From: Chloroflexota bacterium
Lineage (GTDB): Bacteria > Chloroflexota > Anaerolineae > Ardenticatenales > Ardenticatenaceae
Assembly (NCBI GenBank): GCA_003520455.1
Contig: DOUV01000998.1
Span: forward strand, 1-10,304
Length of the DNA stretch: 10,304 bases
Reading direction: 5' to 3'
The position numbers were made by a program, and so were the translations under genes. Shown here piece after piece: positions 1 through 4,919 of the stretch. Under the pieces are notes generated by a model. It was not told the origin of the DNA. It ran no database searches and saw only the letters and a list, made by a program, of their open reading frames with translations. The first letter of the stretch is position 1; every line of letters begins with the position of its first letter.

Positions 1-3
1 CTC

Positions 4-39
4 GGCCGGGACAGGCAACCGCCGGGCTCCTTCCAACAG
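4..39. repeat. dispersed short repeat, copy 1
   Basis: The 15-mer GGACAGGCAACCGCC at 9-23 recurs exactly at 6183-6197. Weaker similarity extends over about 36-42 nt: GGCCGG on one side, and a GGCT..CCTT.CAA.AG pattern on the other. The right copy carries a few small insertions. Both copies have the same orientation and both lie downstream of leftward genes. The family is not recognised. It may be a genome-wide intergenic repeat or the ends of an inserted block. The rest of 1-168 holds only a 16-nt palindrome at 135-150 (GACTTTG..CAAAGTC), 19 nt past the stop of the neighbouring gene. Confidence 0.5.
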
Positions 40-168
40 CGCGCTTCCGACCGCTCACGCGGTTCCTCCGAACCATGGTCTCACCCGCGCAACGACGACG
101 TGACCGCTGTTCTCGGCAGGGTGAACTGCTGGTTGACTTTGGACAAAGTCTTTCCGTTCCGATCTCCT

Positions 169-837
169 TTACGTCGCGCGCAGAGACCAGTTGAGCCGCG
201 AATCCAACCAGCCAGAGAGCACAATGAGTAATACCATCAGCAGAATAGGAATGATGAACGGCATCGCAAGGACATCACTCATAAGCAACAAGAGAAGAAG
301 TAGGCCAGTTACGGCTGCTGCTGTAACGGCACGGGTGTGAGCGGGAGAGAGAGCCGCTTGCAGTGCACTTCGGTAGTAGAGATACGCACCGCCAACTACG
401 AATGCCAATTCGATCGCCGCGCTAACCACAGGGAAATTCCAGAGTCCGAGGCCCAGGAGCGGCAAGTTGCCCGCGTTGCCCGGCAAGATCGGCAGGTCAG
501 GACGATGCACCAGTAAATCGAGGATCCAGTGGGAAAAGACGACCGCTCCAATCACAACGGCGGCCCGCTGCCCCCACGCACGACCCGCGAGGAGCGCAGC
601 AATGACCGCAATGAGCGCAGCACCTACCAGGGAATGACTGTAGAAGGCCTGAATTAAGACTTGCCCATAGGCAGCAGGTTGCCCAGGGTGGAGTGGGGCA
701 AAACTTTCGACACCGGCCGCGACCAGGATAATGAAAACGAAGTCAAGCAAGTAGGTGCTGAGCATGAGCGCCCAGAGCGGGACTCGCGGTGCCGGAGACT
801 TGACGGCGGCGGCAAGACCAAAGTGACCAGCAGTCAT
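169..837 (-). CDS. six-helix integral membrane protein, possibly distant YdjM/DUF457-like
   Basis: This is a 222-residue hydrophobic protein. The open frame runs back to 903, but the start is placed at the ATG at 837 because AGAAAGGAG lies 10 nt upstream of it. The upstream in-frame 22 residues are hydrophilic and do not look coding. Predicted helices lie near residues 20-41, 68-88, 91-110, 130-153, 173-190 and 193-212. His5 (TAGHFG), Asp32, His68 in an SHS motif, and SH-x3-D-x3-H at 102-111 recall the spaced His/Asp pattern of the YdjM/DUF457 family of membrane-bound putative metal-dependent hydrolases. That assignment is by pattern only. The gene is transcribed away from the toxin-antitoxin operon across a 216-nt shared upstream region, in which I found no convincing leftward promoter. 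The stop is TAA at 169-171. The function is unknown. Confidence 0.8.
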   Translation of the reverse strand: MTAGHFGLAAAVKSPAPRVPLWALMLSTYLLDFVFIILVAAGVESFAPLHPGQPAAYGQVLIQAFYSHSLVGAALIAVIAALLAGRAWGQRAAVVIGAVVFSHWILDLLVHRPDLPILPGNAGNLPLLGLGLWNFPVVSAAIELAFVVGGAYLYYRSALQAALSPAHTRAVTAAAVTGLLLLLLLMSDVLAMPFIIPILLMVLLIVLSGWLDSRLNWSLRAT

Positions 838-992
838 GCTCGGAAGGCTCCTTTCTGATGCGGCATAGAACGACTTGTGCCTGATGTCCGGTGGATGAGC
901 CACCCGCGTGGCACAACGACCGCCTTAGCCCATGGGGGCGGAGGAGGTGTTGCGGTTCGGCGGCTGCCGTTGGGCGCTGGGAGTCACGATAC

Positions 993-1021
993 TTGACATC
1001 CTCACTGTCTGCGCTCATAAT
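993..1021 (+). promoter_or_regulatory. sigma-70-type promoter of the toxin-antitoxin operon
   Basis: A perfect -35 hexamer TTGACA (993-998) is separated by exactly 17 nt from CATAAT (1016-1021), which is one mismatch from TATAAT. Transcription should start near 1028, giving a leader of about 26 nt before the antitoxin ATG. This is the best promoter in the window. Confidence 0.8.
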
Positions 1022-1038
1022 GGTTCCATACCGGAACC
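1022..1038. promoter_or_regulatory. candidate autoregulatory operator for the antitoxin
   Basis: The inverted repeat GGTTCC-ATACC-GGAACC has perfect 6-bp arms and a 5-nt centre. It abuts the -10 hexamer and covers the predicted transcription start. Ribbon-helix-helix antitoxins usually bind palindromes overlapping their own promoters, so the position fits. Binding itself is inferred. Confidence 0.6.
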
Positions 1039-1053
1039 GCTACGGAGCAAGAT

Positions 1054-1296
1054 ATGCCTACAATCACTGTCAAGAATATCCCCCCTGATATCTACGAGCG
1101 CCTTAAGCTGTCCGCTGAAGCCAATCGTCGCAGTATCAACAGTGAGATCATCGTTTGCATTGAACGCGCTGTCCGCAGCCAGCCGGCCAACGTGGAAGCT
1201 GTGCTTGCCCGAGCCCGCCAATTGAGGCAGAAGACAAGTGGGCACCCGGTGTCTGATGACGAATTCATGCGAGCGAAAGTTGCGGGCCGCTTATGA
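1054..1296 (+). CDS. FitA/VapB-like ribbon-helix-helix antitoxin
   Basis: This 80-residue protein has the layout of Arc-type FitA/VapB antitoxins. A short N-terminal beta strand (TITVKNIP, residues 3-10) is followed by helix 1 (PDIYERLKLSAEAN) and helix 2 starting SINSEI, which together form the dimeric ribbon-helix-helix DNA-binding fold. The C-terminal tail, rich in Arg and Lys and ending near DDEFMRAKVAGRL, would wrap the toxin. GGAG at 1044-1047 lies 6 nt before the ATG. The stop codon overlaps the toxin start as ATGA (1293-1296), the usual arrangement for translational coupling. It should neutralise the PIN toxin and repress the operon through the palindrome at 1022-1038. Several other frames are open here, but only this one makes a recognisable protein. 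Confidence 0.9.
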   Translation: MPTITVKNIPPDIYERLKLSAEANRRSINSEIIVCIERAVRSQPANVEAVLARARQLRQKTSGHPVSDDEFMRAKVAGRL

Positions 1297-1697
1297 TCGT
1301 CGTCGATACAAATGTAATCGGCTATTTGTACTTGACAAGCAAGCATTCAAATCAAGCTGAGCAAGTGCTGGTTAAGGAGCCAAGGTGGGCAGCACCGCTG
1401 CTTTGGCGGAGCGAGTTCCGCAATGTGCTCGCGCTGTATATTCGAAAGGGGCTCCTATCCGTTCAAGAAGCGCTCCAGATCATGGACGAAGCCCTCACTC
1501 TCATGCAGGGCCGCGAGTATGAAGTCGCCTCGCTTTCGGTCTTGGGTCTGATGGCCGGCAGTACATGCTCGGCTTACGACTGCGAATTCGTGGCACTGGC
1601 CCAGGACTTGGAAGTTCCACTGGTAAGCGTTGACAGGCAGGTCCTCGAACAGTTTCCAGAAACAGCAGTATCGTTGGAACAATTTGTTGCAGCCTGA
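1293..1697 (+). CDS. vapC: PIN-domain ribonuclease toxin (VapC/FitB family)
   Basis: This 134-residue protein matches the usual VapC length and carries the full PIN acidic set. Asp5 lies in VVDTN at the N-terminus, Glu41 in WRSEFRN, Asp96 in SAYDCEF (with Glu98 nearby) and Asp114 in VSVDRQV. These residues coordinate Mg2+ or Mn2+ in PIN nucleases, which typically cleave tRNA or rRNA and stop translation. Nothing here shows the actual RNA target. The start codon overlaps the antitoxin stop by 4 nt (ATGA), and no separate promoter is visible. The gene looks intact and the toxin should be active unless bound by its antitoxin. The symbol is a family name; FitB would be equally defensible. Confidence 0.9.
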   Translation: MIVVDTNVIGYLYLTSKHSNQAEQVLVKEPRWAAPLLWRSEFRNVLALYIRKGLLSVQEALQIMDEALTLMQGREYEVASLSVLGLMAGSTCSAYDCEFVALAQDLEVPLVSVDRQVLEQFPETAVSLEQFVAA

Positions 1698-2359
1698 GAT
1701 CGTACAGAGAAGCGTGTAACACGGACTGGAGGCATCCGTGTGGACTGCCTCCCCCCATCGCACGATGCCCTGCCACTTCTATGGCCCTCCCCAGGCCGTC
1801 GGGGCGGGTTTTGCCGGCGGCCTCGCCTGCAGGCGAGATCCGGTCGGGGCTCGGCCGTCGCCAGGACGGATCCTCCAAAACCCGCCCCGGCCACGTTCCT
1901 CCCGTGCCAACAACATCGCTGATGTCCTTGCCCCCAGATTTCCTCGATCCGGCCACGAATCCGATCCATCAACACCTCGTGGGCCAGGACGGCCTCGAGC
2001 CGCTCCTGGCTTTCCGCTGTATTGTAGCGCCGCTCCGTGATCGTGCCCTCCCGGTCGAGCGTGACGGACGACACGGACGGGATATGGTAGATGAAGGCAG
2101 CCCCGACCCATTCCGCCAGGGAGTTGGGGTCCGCGAAGAGCACGGTCACGTCCTCGTCAATGTTGAACACGTACCGCTCGGGGAAGCCGGTGAGATAGCG
2201 GCGCAGGTCGTCCGGCGTGTGAACGCCTCGCTCGAGCGGTGCCGGGGTTGGGGGTGGCACGGGAAGCCCGGCGCAGGCCAGGCCGAGGATCAAGGAGAGG
2301 GCACCGAGGAAGAGGAGGCGCCCGCCCGGCAGCCATGTGGCGCCGTTGCTGAAGAGCAA
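1574..2359 (-). CDS. secreted lipoprotein-like protein with doubtful 3' end (possible frameshift or repeat insertion)
   Basis: The frame starts at TTG (2357-2359), the first possible start after an in-frame TAA, with AGAGGGGG 9 nt upstream. Residues 15-28 form a hydrophobic signal segment ending at Cys29 (GLAC-AG, a loose lipobox), followed by a Pro-rich linker and a credible soluble domain to about residue 142. That domain includes FPERYVFNIDED, ADPNSLAEWVG and RIRGRIEEIW. I do not recognise the family. Beyond residue 143 (below about 1931) the translation turns Arg/Ser/Cys-rich, crosses the palindromic repeat at 1800-1889 and runs antisense into the toxin gene, so the last ~118 residues are probably not native. 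A run of five G (C on the plus strand, 1931-1935) is a possible frameshift site; dropping one base continues as GKDISDVVGT. The gene lies 6 nt after the 39-residue membrane protein and is probably co-translated with it. Confidence 0.55.
   Translation of the reverse strand: MLFSNGATWLPGGRLLFLGALSLILGLACAGLPVPPPTPAPLERGVHTPDDLRRYLTGFPERYVFNIDEDVTVLFADPNSLAEWVGAAFIYHIPSVSSVTLDREGTITERRYNTAESQERLEAVLAHEVLMDRIRGRIEEIWGQGHQRCCWHGRNVAGAGFGGSVLATAEPRPDLACRRGRRQNPPRRPGEGHRSGRASCDGGRQSTRMPPVRVTRFSVRSQAATNCSNDTAVSGNCSRTCLSTLTSGTSKSWASATNSQS
1719..1741 (+). terminator. hairpin after the toxin gene, weak terminator candidate
   Basis: ACACGGA (1719-1725) pairs perfectly with TCCGTGT (1735-1741) around a 9-nt loop, starting 22 nt after the toxin stop codon. 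No U-tract follows, so intrinsic termination is doubtful. An alternative stem, GGAGGC (1728-1733) with GCCTCC (1747-1752), is also possible. Confidence 0.3.
1800..1889. repeat. palindromic repeat element, MITE-like or intergenic repeat
   Basis: Perfect arms GGGGCGGGTTTTG (1801-1813) and CAAAACCCGCCCC (1876-1888) extend one base outward (1800 and 1889) and enclose 62 nt. Inside is a perfect 16-bp palindrome, CTCGCCTGCAGGCGAG (1822-1837), plus GATCCG (1837-1842) pairing with CGGATC (1867-1872). The arms resemble terminal inverted repeats of a small non-autonomous element. No convincing target duplication is visible. It sits where the lipoprotein-like frame stops looking like a real protein. Confidence 0.6.
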
Positions 2360-2365
2360 TCCTCG

Positions 2366-2485
2366 TTACCCCCTCTTGGGCCCACCGAGGAGCAGGATGA
2401 TGGCGGCTGCGATGAGCACCGTGACGGCTGTCGCGGCGGTGATGAGAACCAATAAGAAGGGCCAGTTGAGGCCCACCACGTCCAT
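2366..2485 (-). CDS. small single-pass membrane protein (39 aa)
   Basis: This short frame from ATG at 2485 to TAA at 2366-2368 encodes 39 residues. A hydrophilic N-terminus (MDVVGLNWP) is followed by one long hydrophobic helix at about residues 10-34, rich in Leu, Ile, Val, Ala and Thr, and a short positive tail (GGPKRG). That is a coherent membrane topology with the tail probably cytoplasmic. The stop lies 6 nt before the TTG start of the lipoprotein-like gene, whose ribosome site overlaps the end of this frame, so the two look translationally coupled. AGGGTG lies 9 nt before the ATG. An in-frame GTG at 2497 would add four residues. The overlapping longer frame on the same strand is Arg-rich and implausible. 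The function is unknown; possibilities are a partner of the lipoprotein or a small stress or toxin peptide. Confidence 0.5.
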   Translation of the reverse strand: MDVVGLNWPFLLVLITAATAVTVLIAAAIILLLGGPKRG

Positions 2486-2695
2486 CTCGATCGCCACCCT
2501 GGTCAAACGTGCCTGCAAGGGATGAGATTGCCTGATCCGTCGTTCGCTCGAGATTGATCATACCACCGGGTGCAGATGCCCTCATCCGCCGAATCGCGGG
2601 CCGGGCAGGACGCATGCGGCCGAATCCGCACCCGGGCACCAGGGGGATAAGAAGGGCCGGGAGCCCTCGAATCGGCCTGGTCATTTGAGCGAAGA

Positions 2696-2704
2696 ATTAT
2701 AGCA
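2696..2704 (-). promoter_or_regulatory. extended -10 promoter for the small membrane protein/lipoprotein pair
   Basis: On the minus strand TGCTATAAT (2704 to 2696) is a perfect extended -10 element (TGN plus consensus TATAAT). No good -35 is seen at 17 nt, which is acceptable for extended -10 promoters. Transcription would start near 2689, leaving a leader of about 200 nt before the ATG at 2485. An AGGAGG (2717-2712) with an ATG-CTA-TAA mini-frame overlaps the element; the meaning of that is unclear. Confidence 0.5.
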
Positions 2705-2721
2705 TCTGTTACCTCCTGCTG

Positions 2722-2768
2722 GTGACATTCTACAGCCCGCCCCACTCGTCGGTCTGCTAGAATGTCAC
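2722..2768. repeat. 11-bp inverted repeat between divergent promoters
   Basis: GTGACATTCTA (2722-2732) and TAGAATGTCAC (2758-2768) are exact reverse complements separated by 25 nt. CAG/CTG pairing extends the stem by three with one bulged base. The left arm lies where the -35 region of the leftward promoter would be. The right arm overlaps the -10 of the rightward promoter. It could be a paired operator for one regulator acting on both transcription units, or a hairpin. Confidence 0.55.
2755..2763 (+). promoter_or_regulatory. extended -10 promoter reading rightward
   Basis: TGCTAGAAT is an extended -10 element with one mismatch (TAGAAT for TATAAT). No -35 hexamer is visible 17 nt upstream. 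Transcription would begin near 2770 and reach the terminator at 2852-2880 about 110 nt later. The element overlaps the right arm of the 11-bp inverted repeat, so it may be repressible. Confidence 0.4.
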
Positions 2769-2769
2769 G

Positions 2770-2880
2770 GGTATAGCTTGCAGTGCAGCACACGATCACA
2801 GTGGAGCTGGGAGGCCGTCTGGGTTCCTCGAGGCAGAGACTTTCAAATCGTCCCGGTGGCCACACCGGGCGTTTCTTTTT
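2770..2880 (+). ncRNA. candidate small RNA or attenuated leader
   Basis: A predicted rightward promoter (2755-2763) and a good intrinsic terminator (2852-2880) bracket about 110 nt with no convincing coding frame. This could be a free small RNA. It could also be a 5' leader whose terminator controls read-through to the membrane protein at 3090. I looked for T-box, SAM, TPP, glycine and cobalamin consensus cores and saw none. Existence is inferred only from promoter and terminator spacing. Confidence 0.35.
2852..2880 (+). terminator. rho-independent terminator
   Basis: CCCGGTG (2852-2858), loop GCCA and CACCGGG (2863-2869) form a perfect 7-bp GC-rich stem. A U-rich tail GTTTCTTTTT (2871-2880) follows. 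No coding gene on the plus strand ends just upstream, so it must terminate a noncoding transcript or act as an attenuator for the gene at 3090. Confidence 0.75.
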
Positions 2881-3089
2881 CGAGGCGACAGCAAGCCTGA
2901 CGCGGAGAGAGATGGATGGGCGCAGTATCGTCGCTGGCTGGCGGTGCTCCCGGCACCGGCCGGGTTGGCGGCGCAGGCTGGAGGAGACCGCCATGGCCCA
3001 GGCCATAGCGTATGATCAGCGGGGAACGGCCGGGCTCATAACTGGTCGGGCGGCTGATGTCGCCGAGGAGTGCCAATGGAGGTATATCT
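2881..3089 (+). other. noncoding leader upstream of the eight-helix membrane protein
   Basis: Between the terminator and the ATG at 3090 there is no convincing gene. Two hairpins are visible: CGGTGC/GCACCG (2942-2947 with 2953-2958) and ATGGCC/GGCCAT (2993-2998 with 3001-3006). Around 2976-2992 the sequence GCTGGAGGAGACCGCC loosely resembles a cobalamin-riboswitch B12 box, but the other conserved elements of that class are missing. No separate promoter stands out. Confidence 0.4.
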
Positions 3090-4016
3090 ATGACAGGTAA
3101 TACACGCATTGGGATAGTTGCACTATGTCTTGCTATTGCCCTGCTCACGGGCATAGCGTCTGCGTCTGGCCTATTCCTGCGAGGCGATGGTTCCTTCGAG
3201 CCGGTCACGAGTGTGCGCGGCGAGCACTACGAGATGGCAACCACGGGTGTCTACGCGTATAACGCCCTGCGCGTCGTCGCCGAGGGGATCGGGTGGGATA
3301 TCTTCACCCTCCTGTTTGCGGTTCCGGCGCTGCTGATGGCACTGCCATCACTGGCCAAGGGCTCGCTGCGCGGGAGATTGTTCGCCCTGGGGATCCTCGG
3401 CTACTTGTTCTATCAATATTTGATGTATGCAATGACGTGGGCATTTGGACCGCTGCTCCTCTTCTTCGTGGTGATCTACGCGTTGAGCCTGGCGGCCATT
3501 GTGGGGATCGTTTCGACAATTCCGCTCACCGGGCTGGCTGAACGCTTTTCCGAGCGGTTCCCGAGACGTGGAATGGCGCTGCTCTGCTTCTTGCTGGCGA
3601 CCTTATTGCTGTTCATGTGGCTCTCGCTGATTCTCTCCGCTTCACGCGGTGAAATACAAGGTGTGCTCCACGGGCAGACGACCTTCGTGGTTCAGGCCCT
3701 CGACCTGGGGCTGATCGTCCCGCTGGCACTGTTCACGGGGGTGACGGTGTGGCGGGGCAGCGCGATCGGCTATCTGTTGGGCTCGACGCTGGTGGTCAAA
3801 GCGTTCGCGATGGCCGCGGCGATCTGCGCGATGCTGCTGTCGGCGTGGGCTTTCGAGGGCACGCTGGAGATCGTTCCGTTTGTCGTCTTCGCGACGGCGG
3901 CCGGGGTTACTGTCTGGCTGGGAATCCGTATGTATCGTAGCGTGCTTCCCGCGCCACCCGGTGCGCCAATGCGATCAAGCCGGATTAGTAGCCCTCATCA
4001 CATTTCTGCTGGTTGA
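3090..4016 (+). CDS. eight-helix integral membrane protein of unknown function
   Basis: This is a 308-residue hydrophobic protein. The start is the ATG at 3090 because GGAGG (3078-3082) lies 7 nt upstream; the open frame's earlier ATG at 3057 has no such site. Predicted helices lie near residues 8-28, 69-89, 97-115, 118-142, 162-184, 203-221, 226-252 and 260-279. A loop of about 40 residues after the first helix contains GEHYEMATTGVYAYNALR. A basic stretch (ERFSERFPRR, 151-160) probably faces the cytoplasm. The C-terminal tail (from about 285) is Pro/Ser-rich and looks poorly conserved. No catalytic motif or known family is recognisable. The preceding terminator-bearing leader suggests its expression may be conditional. 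The following genes are co-oriented but 211 nt away across a long hairpin. Confidence 0.8.
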   Translation: MTGNTRIGIVALCLAIALLTGIASASGLFLRGDGSFEPVTSVRGEHYEMATTGVYAYNALRVVAEGIGWDIFTLLFAVPALLMALPSLAKGSLRGRLFALGILGYLFYQYLMYAMTWAFGPLLLFFVVIYALSLAAIVGIVSTIPLTGLAERFSERFPRRGMALLCFLLATLLLFMWLSLILSASRGEIQGVLHGQTTFVVQALDLGLIVPLALFTGVTVWRGSAIGYLLGSTLVVKAFAMAAAICAMLLSAWAFEGTLEIVPFVVFATAAGVTVWLGIRMYRSVLPAPPGAPMRSSRISSPHHISAG

Positions 4017-4065
4017 CAGGCACACGAGCTGGTTGCCATGAATGCAATCCACAGCGCATGACCGC

Positions 4066-4144
4066 GCCGCCCAACAGGCACTTGCACCTGCCGCCGCCCT
4101 GCTGGGCTTCGGCGTTGCGGGTGAAGCGCGCGCCGTTCGCCGGC
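4066..4144. repeat. long imperfect hairpin with attC-like features
   Basis: GCCG (4066-4069) pairs with CGGC (4141-4144) and AAC (4073-4075) with GTT (4135-4137). CTT-G-CACC (4081-4088) pairs with GGTGAAG (4120-4126), leaving one extrahelical G at 4084, around a central loop. The left end reads GCCCAAC, fitting the integron inverse core RYYYAAC. The right end GTTCGCC only partly fits GTTRRRY. The span of about 75 nt and position just after a gene are also attC-like. A local stem GCCCAACAGG/CCTGCTGGGC (4069-4078 with 4098-4107, one mismatch) competes. Only one such site is seen, so an unrelated intergenic repeat is equally possible. Confidence 0.4.
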
Positions 4145-4227
4145 TCTCCACTACAGCCGGGAGAATGGCAGTTCCCGAGGAGTTCGTGGCCAATCGAGCG
4201 CACGCTCTCATACCGAGGAGAGAAACC

Positions 4228-4305
4228 TTGAAACTCGCGGAGTGGTGCGGAATCGTCGTCGGTCTGCTCGTTGTGACGGCATTCCAGCGCAAGCAATTCG
4301 AATGA
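4228..4305 (+). CDS. hydrophobic 25-codon mini-ORF ahead of the methyltransferase
   Basis: TTG at 4228-4230 is preceded by GAGGAG (4215-4220) at 7 nt, the strongest ribosome site in this cluster. The frame encodes 25 residues: a short polar start (KLAEW), a hydrophobic core (CGIVVGLLVVTAF) and a charged end (QRKQFE). It stops at TGA 4303-4305, one base before the methyltransferase ATG. The same frame is open back to an ATG at 4042, but that part crosses the long hairpin and looks noncoding. The mini-ORF may be a leader for translational coupling of the methyltransferase, which lacks its own clear ribosome site, or a small membrane peptide. No homolog is recognised. Confidence 0.4.
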   Translation: MKLAEWCGIVVGLLVVTAFQRKQFE

Positions 4306-4306
4306 G

Positions 4307-4906
4307 ATGAACCCAATGAATCTGACCAGGCGCATAGATATCATCAAGCGCTTCTTCGGCCGCGGTGTCTGCCCGTATCAGGTGGCTTTCACCCTGAGCA
4401 ATCCGTTGCGCCGGCTCATCCTGTCACCGGAGGAGCTGGTTGCACGGTTGGAACTGAGCGAAGGCGCGCGCGTGCTCGAATTAGGCCCCGGGCCGGGCTA
4501 CTTCAGCGTGGAAGTGGCTCGCAGCATCCCCCGCGGATATCTCTTGTTGCTCGATATCCAACTGGAGATGCTGGAGATGGCAAGGCAAAGGCTCCACAAG
4601 GCCGGGATGAGGCATGCCGGATACGCTCAGGGCGACGCGAGCGCTCTACCCGTGGATGATGGGGCATTGGACGCCGTGTTTCTCGTCGCTGTTCTTGGCG
4701 AAGCGCCGGACCCGCGAGCATGCGTCCAGGAGGTCTATCGCGTCCTCCGGCCGAATGGCCTCCTTTCCAACACCGAACAGCCGGGGGACCCGGACTTCAT
4801 GTCGCCGGCAGAGGTTCGGGCGCTGGCACAGGGAGCCGGCTTCCGTGTCGAGCAGGTGTACGGGAGTGTTAAAAACTACACGATCAACTTCAGAAAATCT
4901 GTCTGA
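4307..4906 (+). CDS. class I SAM-dependent methyltransferase (Methyltransf_11/UbiE-like)
   Basis: The 199-residue protein has a Rossmann methyltransferase core. Motif I is VLELGPGPG (residues 56-64). The acidic residue ending strand 2 is Asp83 (LLLLDIQLEML). QGDASALPV (108-116) supplies Asp110. Strand 4 is LDAVFLVAVLGE (121-132), and LRPNG (147-151) matches the post-motif found in small-molecule methyltransferases. The N-terminal ~45 residues (IKRFFGRGVCPYQVAF) are basic and partly hydrophobic and may contact membrane or substrate. The substrate cannot be read from sequence. The start is uncertain between 4307 and 4316; neither has a strong ribosome site, consistent with coupling to the mini-ORF just upstream. 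The CPBP protease follows after 13 nt, so the two are almost certainly co-transcribed. Confidence 0.9.
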   Translation: MNPMNLTRRIDIIKRFFGRGVCPYQVAFTLSNPLRRLILSPEELVARLELSEGARVLELGPGPGYFSVEVARSIPRGYLLLLDIQLEMLEMARQRLHKAGMRHAGYAQGDASALPVDDGALDAVFLVAVLGEAPDPRACVQEVYRVLRPNGLLSNTEQPGDPDFMSPAEVRALAQGAGFRVEQVYGSVKNYTINFRKSV

Positions 4907-4919
4907 GCAGGAGTTTGTC

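Noticed and set aside
838..903. N-terminal 22 residues of the first membrane protein frame
   Set aside because: A strong ribosome site 10 nt before the ATG at 837 decides the shorter start.
1781..2455. 224-codon plus-strand frame and its neighbours
   Set aside because: Antisense to the lipoprotein-like gene and across the palindromic repeat; Glu/Gly/Arg-rich with no recognisable domain.
2157..2684. 175-codon minus-strand frame starting with a lipoprotein-like MTRPIRGLPALLIPLVPGC
   Set aside because: The start looks like a signal peptide, but the rest is Arg/His/Pro-rich and overlaps both the 39-residue membrane frame and the lipoprotein-like gene, which read more naturally in other frames.
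2976..2992. B12-box-like sequence suggesting a cobalamin riboswitch
   Set aside because: Only one loose element matches. The other conserved cores and pairings of the class are absent, and the terminator lies upstream of it rather than downstream.
2783..3100. 105-codon plus-strand frame before the membrane protein
   Set aside because: It runs through the intrinsic terminator and several hairpins and has a noncoding-like composition. The region fits a leader better.
4614..4919. N-terminal extension of the CPBP protease frame
   Set aside because: It overlaps the methyltransferase in another frame, is Arg/Ser-rich without helices, and a good ribosome site supports the GTG at 4920 instead.
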